From Catenulispora pinistramenti (lineage in GTDB: Bacteria > Actinomycetota > Actinomycetes > Streptomycetales > Catenulisporaceae), in contig NZ_JAAFYZ010000003.1 of assembly GCF_018274385.1 (NCBI RefSeq), forward strand, positions 78,235-142,234: DNA of 64,000 bases. The letters are read 5' to 3'. The notes beneath the pieces were generated by a model, which searched no databases, was not told where the DNA came from, and saw only the letters and a list, made by a program, of their open reading frames with translations. This document shows, one piece after another, positions 25,936 through 33,650 of the stretch. Both the position numbers and the translations under genes were made by a program. The stretch's first letter is position 1; each line of letters opens with the position of its first letter.

Positions 25936-26102
25936 GGCGGTGCTCCTACTCGGGGAAAGCGGGCGGAGTAGCCGCAATTTGGGCATGGCTCCGCCCCGGG
26001 AACGGGATCGGGGGTTTTGAGCGAGAGGTGGCCGCCGCGCACGGACGGAAGGGCGTCCGGCGGCCGGTTCAGGTGCGGCGGATCGTCAGCCGCGCGGGCC
26101 GG

Positions 26103-26327
26103 TCAGCGCGAGTTGCGCGGAGCGGGGACGAACGGGGAGGACCAGACCCGGGGGAGGCGTGCGAGATTCGACATGGCGGCATCCAGTTCGGTGAACCGTG
26201 CGGCCATGGTCTGAGCACGGTAGGCGTGCGGGCAGTTTCCGCCGCAGCACGGTGCCGGGGATTTCGCGGCCCGCGTGGCGTTCGCCGACAACTCACGGAG
26301 CTGCGAGATAATGAGGTCAAGGCTCAT
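26103..26327 (-). CDS. Small Cys-containing hypothetical protein
   Basis: 74 aa, ATG preceded by AAGGAGTACGTC. It begins with MSLDLIISQLRELSANATRAA and has a PCCGGNCPH cluster (about residues 26-34) that could bind a metal. The C-terminus is basic. It is probably the first gene of the accessory minus-strand operon (26327 down to 18021). No family recognised. Confidence 0.5.
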   Translation of the reverse strand: MSLDLIISQLRELSANATRAAKSPAPCCGGNCPHAYRAQTMAARFTELDAAMSNLARLPRVWSSPFVPAPRNSR

Positions 26328-26380
26328 GACGTACTCCTTGCTGACTTCAGACGGTTGCTGGGTGTGGTCGGTGCCGGTTT

Positions 26381-26410
26381 CCGGCGGCGGGGGCGCAACC
26401 CCGCCGCCGG
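26381..26410. terminator. GC-rich hairpin in the accessory operon leader
   Basis: Perfect 12-bp arms CCGGCGGCGGGG/CCCCGCCGCCGG with loop GCGCAA, 54 bases upstream of the 26327 start. In this position it could be an attenuator in the 5' leader of the operon, or a stop for plus-strand transcripts (a T-rich stretch GCTTTGCTT follows on the plus strand). Confidence 0.45.
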
Positions 26411-26729
26411 GCTTTGCTTACTGGACTGGCCAGGCGGGCCGGTCGTCATGGTGGGGCGCGAATGACGTGCTCCCGTTCTTCTCGATCTGAATCGGTGCGG
26501 TTCGTGATGTCCGTTCCGCCCTCACTTCTTGATGTACCCAACAATATCTTGATCAATGCGTGAGGCAAAGCTCAAAACGCCCATTTATTCACCCATTTGG
26601 ACTACGAGTTTCCGGCCTAATAACTGTAACGCGATTATAAATGCCAATTGGTGTCTGGTTATGTCTGGGAGGTGTTCTGGAGAGCGGGGTGCGGGAGGGG
26701 CCGGTGTCTCGCGGAACGCGGAGCGTCGA

Positions 26730-26770
26730 GAGCCTGCCGGCCCGGTCGGGTAGAGCGGGCCGGCAGGCTC
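26730..26770. terminator. Terminator hairpin after the transfer operon
   Basis: Perfect 15-bp arms GAGCCTGCCGGCCCG/CGGGCCGGCAGGCTC around an 11-nt loop. It lies 206 bases past the stop of the NlpC/P60 gene, the last transfer gene on the minus strand. Best explained as the terminator of the VirB/VirD4-like operon. Confidence 0.6.
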
Positions 26771-26975
26771 GGTAGAGGTCGCGATCGCGGGTCGGCCGAT
26801 GGCGGCGGACAGCTGGGAAGAGATCGTGGAAAGCGCGATCGTCGGAGCGCGGCAGGCCTCCTGAAAAGCCGATCTGACCTGGTGATTCAGGAGAGCGTTC
26901 GAGGTTGGAGTGCGTATCGGGCGGTGTACCGGCCGATGTACCGGTCCGTGTACCTGCGGGCGCAACGGGGAGTGC

Positions 26976-27569
26976 TCAGCGAGCCGCCGTGGGACGCGAA
27001 GCCGCGAAGAGGTCGTCCGCGGCGAGTGGATCGAAGCGCACTGTTTCGTGCGGCGCGGGTGCGTTGAGTACGACGGCGGTTCCGCGGACAACGCCCATGA
27101 AGATCGCTACGTGATGCGCGAACGAAGGACTTCCGTAAAAGACGAGATCTCCAGGAAGAAGACTTTTCAGATCGACTTTTACGCCTTCTGAATATTGATC
27201 TGTGGCGACTCTGGGAATCTCTACGCCGGCACTGCGATACGCCGCCTGCGTAAGCCCCGAACAATCATATCCCGGGACCCCGGTGCCACCCCAGACGTAC
27301 GGTTTACCGATCTGGGCGGCGGCGAACGCGATGGCGTTCGCGGCGGCTGGCGAGGGGGCGGCGTGCTCGGCGAACGCGATCAGGTGAACGTAGTCGTCAG
27401 CCGACCAGATACGTGAGGTGTTCACCGGGCCGTCGACCACCGTGTGCCATACCTGGTTGAGCGGACTGGTGACCGCCGCCGTCACCGCCGAGGCGGCAGC
27501 GGCGACGAGGACGATCAGGAACAAGAAGAAGGCCGCGGCACACGATGCGGCACGTCCGGATGCTGTCAA
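26976..27569 (-). CDS. NlpC/P60 cell-wall endopeptidase of the transfer system
   Basis: 197 aa assuming the TTG start at 27569, which has GAAGGG upstream and follows closely after the replication-relaxation gene; no ATG or GTG in frame fits as well. An N-terminal membrane anchor (about residues 10-30) precedes a linker and the NlpC/P60 domain (about 70-195). Catalytic Cys is in YDCSGLTQAAYRSAG and His in FAHHVAIFMG; a polar third residue follows near LNAPAPHE. Such enzymes open peptidoglycan locally, as the VirB1 role in type IV secretion. It ends the transfer operon. Confidence 0.8.
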   Translation of the reverse strand: MTASGRAASCAAAFFLFLIVLVAAAASAVTAAVTSPLNQVWHTVVDGPVNTSRIWSADDYVHLIAFAEHAAPSPAAANAIAFAAAQIGKPYVWGGTGVPGYDCSGLTQAAYRSAGVEIPRVATDQYSEGVKVDLKSLLPGDLVFYGSPSFAHHVAIFMGVVRGTAVVLNAPAPHETVRFDPLAADDLFAASRPTAAR

Positions 27570-27595
27570 GACGGACCCTTCGAGTCGGTCGGACG

Positions 27596-28420
27596 TCAGA
27601 GCGCATGCGGCTGGTGGGGAACCCCGAGATGAGCACAGGCAGCCGCACCGAGCTCGGCCAGGGTCAGCCGACGGTCGGCGAACACCGGTCGCCACACAGA
27701 GCCGGCGACGTCGGCCTGTTCCGGATCGCCGGCTGCGGTGGCGAACGGGACCTCGGCGTTCGCGGCGCCCAAAGCCTGGTGGACGTGTTGTTCGCGGCGG
27801 GCGTTGGGCAGCCAGAACAGCACGGGGCAGCAGGTGTCGGCGGTATGCATCAGATCGTCGTAGCCGTTGAGCTTGGCCACCAGCCGGTGCAGGGGCTCGC
27901 TCCCGGTGTCGTACTCGAAGAAGAACTCGCACCACTGCTCACCCACCCGCCAGCGGGCGAAGCCGTCGGGCCGTACCCGGGCGGGGAACAGGGCGGCGGT
28001 CGTCCACTCCGAACGCCACTCTTCGAGCGCGGCGCCGCGGATTCGTCGGCTACGTGCGATGAGTTGGCAGAAGAACTCGTTGACGCCTCGGAGGTGCCCG
28101 AGGTCCGGCCGGAGCGCGGCTGCGGTGGCGGCCTGTGTCTTGCCGGCCGGCGGCATCGCGGACCGGCTGACGCCGAGGAGCTTCAGCGCCTTCGCGGTCG
28201 CGACGCAGTGGAGCACCGAGTCTCCACCCGGAGGACGGAAGGTCTCGATCAACTCGGCCTCGCGTAGGATACCGATCCGGAGCCGGGCCTTGCTGGAATG
28301 GTTGAAGAAGGCCGTGGTCAGCTGGCTGCTGGTGAGAACGCGGTGCTCAGCGATGAGCCGGAGCATGCGGGCGTCGCGGGCGGTGATCCGGTCCGCCGCG
28401 CCGGAGGACGTCGTCGTCAC
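27596..28420 (-). CDS. Replication-relaxation family protein
   Basis: 274 aa. It starts with MTTTSSGAADRITARDARML and a winged helix (about residues 12-75: MLRLIAEHRVLTSSQLTTAFF), followed by the Replic_Relax-type domain (about 100-240) with FFEYDTGSEPLHRLVAKLNGYDDL. This family is found on actinobacterial plasmids and ICEs next to VirD4-like genes and is thought to act at the transfer or replication origin. Whether it nicks DNA is not shown by the sequence. The ATG overlaps the stop of the VirD4-like gene by 4 bases. Confidence 0.8.
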   Translation of the reverse strand: MTTTSSGAADRITARDARMLRLIAEHRVLTSSQLTTAFFNHSSKARLRIGILREAELIETFRPPGGDSVLHCVATAKALKLLGVSRSAMPPAGKTQAATAAALRPDLGHLRGVNEFFCQLIARSRRIRGAALEEWRSEWTTAALFPARVRPDGFARWRVGEQWCEFFFEYDTGSEPLHRLVAKLNGYDDLMHTADTCCPVLFWLPNARREQHVHQALGAANAEVPFATAAGDPEQADVAGSVWRPVFADRRLTLAELGAAACAHLGVPHQPHAL

Positions 28421-30924
28421 TGGTGGTCTCCTGGCAGAAGGCGCTCGATCGCGGCGTGACGGGCGGTGGTGCTGGCCCGACTGTTCAGCCGACTCCGTTC
28501 GGCAAGCTCTGGTTCAGACGGTGGGAGAGGTCGGGTACGCAGGGTGAAAGCCGGCATGGCGGCGCCGTCGACGTTCAGCCGCGCAGCCGCCTGATAGCCG
28601 GCGAGATGGGAAAGATCGTGCTCGGAGAGCATCGGAGCGGTGTGCGTCGCCAGTGTCCGCGCGTCCTCCGGGGAGCAGGTGAAGAACACCTTGTTGCGGG
28701 TGTTCGCACTGATGCCCTCTCGAAGGTCGCTCGGCATCTGCGCGAGGTTCTGATGGGCGAGGGCCAGAGAGAGCCGGTAGCCACGGGCCTCGGCGAGCAT
28801 GTCCTCCAGCGGGATCGGCAGGTTCAGGAAGTTGTGTGCCTCGTCGAGGTAGAGGCCGGAGTCGATGCGTGCGCCCTCGGCCGACTTCGCGCGGGCGGAG
28901 GCGGCCTGCCAGGTCGCGGCGACGATGAACGAGCCCAGCAACCGGGCGGTCTCCTCGCCGAGCATGCCCTTGGGCAGCCGGACCAGCAGGATCCCACCGT
29001 CGAGCACTTCGCGCAGATCGATGGTGGAGGCCGGCTGCGAGACGGTCGTGTGGACGAAATCCCGCAGCAGGAACGCTCGCAGCTTGTTCAGCAGCGGTGC
29101 GACGACGGCCGCCCGCCCCGCCTCCGACAACTTGTCGTAGCCGTCCCAGAACCCGTGCAGAACGGAGTAGGAGTCCGGGAGCCTGGACAGCGTCCGACGT
29201 CGCACCACGTTGTTCGTGAGCAGGTCGGGTACGTCGGCCAGCGTGGGCGTCTTGACCTTGGCCATCACCTTGGCGTCGGCCGTCGCGAGCAGAGTCAGCA
29301 GCGCGGCACGGAGAACATCGTCGGTGCGAGGACCCCAGTGTGCTGCGTAGATCCGATGGAAGATCCCGACCAGGTTGTCCACCAGAAGTTCCTGGTCGTC
29401 CCCGGCGGCGAGCACGTTCAGGGTCGCACGCGGCCCGGGCTCGGACGGATCGATGAGCGCCAGGCGGCGGCTGGTCGCTGCGGGGAGGCGTCCTAGCAGG
29501 TCGGTGACGAGATCTCCCTTGGGATCGATGACGACGACCCCGCGGCCAGCGGTGATGTCGTCCAGGATCATCCGCCCCATCAGGGTCGACTTACCGCTGC
29601 CGGTCGCGCCGAGGATGTGCGTGTGCTGACGGGCGTCGGCGATCTTCAGCCCGATCGGGCGGGCGGGTCCGGTGTCGGCGTCGCCCATCAGCTTCACCTC
29701 GCTCCCGACGGCCGCGACGGCGGGAGGCGGAGCGATCGACCGCGCGCCGGCCCGGGCGACACCGAGCGCGAACGGGTCGAGCGGTAGGTGCGCGAGGGCG
29801 GCCAGCTCGGCGACCGAAAGCAGGTTGCCACGGCCGAACGCTCGGGCTGCGGCCGTGGCCACCGGCTTGGCCAGGCGCTTGCGGGCCCACCAGTTCCGCT
29901 CAGCGAAGACTCCGAACGTCGCCGCAATAGCGTCGGCCACGCCTCGTACCCGAGCCCGAAGTTCCCTCGGCGACTCCGTCTGGACTGTGGACGCGACGGC
30001 ATAGCGGACTTCCGTCTCCCACATAGAGCCGGTCATTTTGCCCACGGCCGAACGCAGATCGGCGGCGGCGGCCGGATCCATCCGACTGACCAGCGGCCAC
30101 GCACCGTTGCGGTGGACGAGGGTGACCTCGTCGAGCGCTGAAAGAGCGAGGGCACGGCCGTTCGACCGGCGATGTCCTGAGGCTTTGTACCGCAGGTGAG
30201 CCATCTGATGCCTGGCACTGCGCAGGCGCCGGCCCGTGGTGGGGCGTGCCAGGACCTGGACCGTGGCGTACTCGTCGCTGTGCAGTCCGGCCCCGGCCCC
30301 GAGCAGTGCGCGCAGCGGGTCCGAGTCGAACTTGGCGTGGAGCGGAAGCACCTCGGACTTCGCCAGGCGCAGCCGGCCTCCGGTGGACGCGATCGCGGTG
30401 TGCGGCAGCGGTGCCCGGGGCGTCGTCATAACGGTGGTCCGGGCACCAGGCCAGGCCGACTCGACAGCGGCCTCGACAACGCCAGGCGGGATCACGCCGG
30501 GGACCCAGATCCCGACCCGGGCGCCGGAGACGTCGAAGCAGAACTCGAAGACCAGGTGTGGCTGGCCGTCGACCATGCGTCGCCAGGCCGGCCGTAGGAG
30601 CGCGTGCAGGTGCGACCAGAACGCCGCGGCGGAGTCGGCGGCGACTGCGGGAGGCATCTGGATTTCGATCAGCCGTGCCCCGTCGGCCAGGAGCCGGTGC
30701 TGCCGGGCCCGCAGTACGAGGCGCATGCCGGCCACCGCGCCGAGGACGGCGATCGAGCCGGAGGCGTCGAACGCCCAGTTGCCGAGCGCGCTGTAGGGTA
30801 GTCCGCCAGCGAACCCGGACAGGACGGCATACGGATCTTCGAGCAGGCGGATCAGCAGCCCCGGCTGGGGTGACGGCGTCGTGGCTGCGGTCGCCTCTTC
30901 CGCAGTGCGCAGCAGCGTCAGCAT
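28417..30924 (-). CDS. VirD4/TraG-like coupling ATPase
   Basis: 835 aa. An N-terminal membrane region (GNWAFDASGSIAVLGAVAGM) precedes about 380 residues of divergent sequence. Walker A is LGATGSGKSTLMG (about residues 435-447) and Walker B is LYLDEAHNFL (about 691-700), followed by a Gln motif ALAHQNLAQMP (about 716-726). The spacing matches type IV coupling or HerA/VirD4 ATPases. Function: brings the DNA substrate to the secretion channel. Neighbours are VirB4-like upstream and the replication-relaxation protein downstream. Confidence 0.85.
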   Translation of the reverse strand: MLTLLRTAEEATAATTPSPQPGLLIRLLEDPYAVLSGFAGGLPYSALGNWAFDASGSIAVLGAVAGMRLVLRARQHRLLADGARLIEIQMPPAVAADSAAAFWSHLHALLRPAWRRMVDGQPHLVFEFCFDVSGARVGIWVPGVIPPGVVEAAVESAWPGARTTVMTTPRAPLPHTAIASTGGRLRLAKSEVLPLHAKFDSDPLRALLGAGAGLHSDEYATVQVLARPTTGRRLRSARHQMAHLRYKASGHRRSNGRALALSALDEVTLVHRNGAWPLVSRMDPAAAADLRSAVGKMTGSMWETEVRYAVASTVQTESPRELRARVRGVADAIAATFGVFAERNWWARKRLAKPVATAAARAFGRGNLLSVAELAALAHLPLDPFALGVARAGARSIAPPPAVAAVGSEVKLMGDADTGPARPIGLKIADARQHTHILGATGSGKSTLMGRMILDDITAGRGVVVIDPKGDLVTDLLGRLPAATSRRLALIDPSEPGPRATLNVLAAGDDQELLVDNLVGIFHRIYAAHWGPRTDDVLRAALLTLLATADAKVMAKVKTPTLADVPDLLTNNVVRRRTLSRLPDSYSVLHGFWDGYDKLSEAGRAAVVAPLLNKLRAFLLRDFVHTTVSQPASTIDLREVLDGGILLVRLPKGMLGEETARLLGSFIVAATWQAASARAKSAEGARIDSGLYLDEAHNFLNLPIPLEDMLAEARGYRLSLALAHQNLAQMPSDLREGISANTRNKVFFTCSPEDARTLATHTAPMLSEHDLSHLAGYQAAARLNVDGAAMPAFTLRTRPLPPSEPELAERSRLNSRASTTARHAAIERLLPGDHQ

Positions 30925-32748
30925 TCAGAAGTCTCCGTCCTCGGGGCTCGGATTCCGGGGGTTCTTGGCGGCGTCCATCCGCGCGAGCTCGGCGGGATCG
31001 GTGGTCGCGAGTACGTGCTCGTCAGCCGAGGCGACCGCGGAGAACGCGGCTCGGCTCGCGCCGATGGTGATCAGCCCGCAGCCGCGGTCGGCGGCCAGGA
31101 GATAGGCGCGCTCGCCGGCCGATAGTCCGAACGCCGCGTCGATGGACTCGACGGCCTGCGGTGCCTGACGGAGCAGGATCTGGATGGCGGCGTTGGCCAC
31201 GACTGCTTGGCCGAGCTCGGAGCCGAGCAGGTCCGCTGCGTCCTGGGTGATGACGGCCAGGGCGGCCCAGTACTTTCGCGCCGCCTTTCCCATTCGGAAC
31301 AGGAACCGGGCACCGGCGGGCTCCTTCATCAGCAGCCAGGCCTCGTCCACGACGACGAGCCGGCGTTGGCGCTGCGGTGACGTCACCTGACGCCAGATCG
31401 CGTCCAGGACCAGTAGCGTGCCGATGGCTTTCAGCTCCTCAGGGAGGTGCTTCAGCGCGTACACCACCAGGTGCCCCTCCGCGGCGGTGCTGGTCGGGCC
31501 GTTGAAGAGTCCTGCGAACGAGCCCGTGGTGTGTGGTGCGAGGCGACCGGCGAGTGACTTGGCCTCCGGCCCGCCGTCCGCGGCCAGGGCGTTGGCGACG
31601 TCGATGAGGGTTGGGGCTGCGCGGCTGTGAGTCCGGACGTCATCGGTGATCCCGGCTTGGGCGTAGGCCGCCAGGATCGCGGTGTCCAGAACGGCGCGTT
31701 CGCTCGCCGTGAGCTCGCTGCCCAGAAGCACCGAGACGACCGTGTGGCCGAACAGGGCCCTGCGTCGAACCGCATCGCCGGATGGCTCTGAAGGCAGGTC
31801 GAAGGGGTTGATCCTGGTCCCGGGCACGCCGAGTTCGATGATCGTCCCGCCGACCGCCTCGGCCAGACGCACGTACTCCTGCTCGGGGTCAACGACCATC
31901 ACCTGTACGCCCGAGTAGAGGGAGCGGAGGATGTCGAGCTTGGTCAGGTAGGACTTCCCGGCTCCGGACCGGGCCAGGACCACCGAGTTGTAGTTGTCCA
32001 ACGCCCACCGGTCGAAGCACACCAAGCCGGCCCCGGTGCCGTTGACGCCGAGCAGTACCGGGGTCGTCGAATCGGCGACTTGGGCGAGCTGATCGCTGGT
32101 GAAGGGAAAGCAGGCCGCCAGGGCGTCGGTGTCGAACGTCCGCCGGATCCGCAGCCCGTCCAGGCCCAACGGCAGCGTCGTGGTCCACCCCTGGACGGTG
32201 CGATAGGTGGCGGGGACCAACCGCAGCAGCATGCCGTCGGCCATCGACTTCACCGCTGAGACGGTCTCGGCCAGAGCCTCGTCACCGTCGGCGAAGACGG
32301 TCAGGTAGATCCCGACGGTGAACAGGCGCCCCTCGCCGCAGGCGAGTCGGTAGGCGAGTTCGCGGGCGTCCGCCGCCGTGGACTCGGTGAGCGGATCGTC
32401 GAGTCTTCCTCGTTCGGCGCTGAGACGGCGGCCGGATTCCAGCCGGGCCCGCTGCTTGCGCAGCCTGTCCGCGGCCACGGTGGCCGGCACCGGTTCGACG
32501 TGGATCGCGACGTCGATGCGTGCGGGGTAGGAGAGCAGGGGTTCCAGCCAGCCGTTGCCGACCTCGGCCGGGTAGTCGGCGACCGCGAAGCTGGCGGCGT
32601 GGGTCGACTCGCCGATCGCGAGGGTTTTCGAGCCGACGGTGAGGCTGGATGGCCCCAGGCCCAGGGTGTCGCGGCGCGATGCCTTCACGGTCGACGCGAG
32701 TGGCAGGATCGATGCGGCGTCGCCGACGAGAGCTGTCAGAGATCTCAT
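30925..32748 (-). CDS. VirB4/TraC-like conjugation ATPase
   Basis: 607 aa. Walker A is LARSGAGKSYLTKLD (about residues 255-269) and Walker B is RLVVVDEAWLLMKEP (about 462-476). The motif RMGKAARKYWAALAVITQD and TSD-like ends match VirB4 proteins. The N-terminal domain (1-240) has the VirB4 pattern with TVKASRRDTLG. Provides energy for channel assembly or transport in the type IV machine. It lies 12 bases downstream of the PrgI-like gene and ends one base before the VirD4-like start. Confidence 0.85.
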   Translation of the reverse strand: MRSLTALVGDAASILPLASTVKASRRDTLGLGPSSLTVGSKTLAIGESTHAASFAVADYPAEVGNGWLEPLLSYPARIDVAIHVEPVPATVAADRLRKQRARLESGRRLSAERGRLDDPLTESTAADARELAYRLACGEGRLFTVGIYLTVFADGDEALAETVSAVKSMADGMLLRLVPATYRTVQGWTTTLPLGLDGLRIRRTFDTDALAACFPFTSDQLAQVADSTTPVLLGVNGTGAGLVCFDRWALDNYNSVVLARSGAGKSYLTKLDILRSLYSGVQVMVVDPEQEYVRLAEAVGGTIIELGVPGTRINPFDLPSEPSGDAVRRRALFGHTVVSVLLGSELTASERAVLDTAILAAYAQAGITDDVRTHSRAAPTLIDVANALAADGGPEAKSLAGRLAPHTTGSFAGLFNGPTSTAAEGHLVVYALKHLPEELKAIGTLLVLDAIWRQVTSPQRQRRLVVVDEAWLLMKEPAGARFLFRMGKAARKYWAALAVITQDAADLLGSELGQAVVANAAIQILLRQAPQAVESIDAAFGLSAGERAYLLAADRGCGLITIGASRAAFSAVASADEHVLATTDPAELARMDAAKNPRNPSPEDGDF

Positions 32749-32760
32749 GGCCAGGCCTCC

Positions 32761-33645
32761 TTAGCTGTTGGCGTCGGGGTCCAGGGCGGCGGCCAGCACG
32801 GTCGCCGCCGAGGTGGGATCGAGCGGTGTGACGTCGACTTCGGCGGCTGACAGCGCCGGAACGGCGCCGCTGATCCGTTGTTGGGCGCGGGGAATGCGTG
32901 TGCGGTCCGGTTCCCGGGCTGTGATCAGGAGGGAGCGATGCAGTACGTCGCGGGTGTCGCCGATCTGGTCCAGGAACTCGGCGTGGCTGAGAGCTGCGGA
33001 CTCCAGCAACGGATGTGGCAAGGTCCCCGCTGATTCGCGGAGGACCCGGGCCTCGGCGCTCAGGTCGGTCGGGGTCGTGCGCGATGTGATCTGTACCGGG
33101 CCGGTCAGGCTGTTCAGCCAGCGTGCGAAGCCTGCGACGAGTAGTTCCTGCTCTGCCGGGGTCCGGAGGGTGAAGTTCACGGCCGACGCGGTGGCCAGCA
33201 CGGCGGCTCCATCGGAGCCGAGATCCACGGCGCCGCTCGGATCCACGCTCTGGGCCGGCAGATTCAGCGAGGACGGACTCGCCGTTTGTTGCGTTCGCAG
33301 CGCGGCCCGCAGGAACTGGGGGTGTTCGCCTACTCCTTCGGGCGCCATGACGCGTCGTCTTGACGACATCCCTTGCTTCACAGCTGCCAGCAGCAGTCGG
33401 TCGACGCTAATTCCGTCGCGCTCGGCTGAGACTGCGATCCCGAGCAGCAGGAGGAACAGGGCGGCCGGGGCGGCGAACATCACAGGCGGCACCGTGTTGC
33501 GCAGACCGAGCCAGGCCAACCATTCCCCGACGGCCGTCGCCCCAAGGATCACGGCTTGTCGTGCAGTCGCCCCGAACAAGATTTTGTCCGGACGAGATAC
33601 ATCCTGGGGGATCTTCACTGTGCTGGAGTAGTGGTCGCTGGTCAT
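32761..33645 (-). CDS. PrgI/VirB3-like inner-membrane protein
   Basis: 294 aa. The N-terminus VKIPQDVSRPDKILFGATARQ is the PrgI signature. Two adjacent membrane helices follow (about residues 29-48 and 51-70), then AERDGISVDRLLLAAVKQG. The remaining 200 residues are a soluble domain without recognisable motif, with a HAEFLDQIGD stretch. PrgI is the Gram-positive counterpart of VirB3 and normally sits beside VirB4, as here. The gene is 5 bases from the VirB6-like gene. Confidence 0.8.
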   Translation of the reverse strand: MTSDHYSSTVKIPQDVSRPDKILFGATARQAVILGATAVGEWLAWLGLRNTVPPVMFAAPAALFLLLLGIAVSAERDGISVDRLLLAAVKQGMSSRRRVMAPEGVGEHPQFLRAALRTQQTASPSSLNLPAQSVDPSGAVDLGSDGAAVLATASAVNFTLRTPAEQELLVAGFARWLNSLTGPVQITSRTTPTDLSAEARVLRESAGTLPHPLLESAALSHAEFLDQIGDTRDVLHRSLLITAREPDRTRIPRAQQRISGAVPALSAAEVDVTPLDPTSAATVLAAALDPDANS

Positions 33646-33650
33646 GTGTA

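Larger units (their letters stand above)
26328..26975. other. Long intergenic region: operon promoter area and terminators
   Basis: About 650 bases with no convincing gene. It holds two strong hairpins (26381-26410 and 26730-26770) and, between them (about 26520-26660), an AT-rich patch unlike the rest of the window (for example TTATAAATGCCAATTGG). The AT-rich patch is a plausible promoter for the minus-strand operon starting at 26327. It could also contain the transfer origin, since it lies between the transfer gene cluster and the accessory operon; this second idea is speculative. Confidence 0.45.

Noticed and set aside
25845..26042. 65-codon minus-strand frame with CPNCG
   Set aside because: It overlaps the better supported 34-aa ORF, starts at a GTG without a ribosome site, and turns into Arg/Ser-rich low-complexity sequence.
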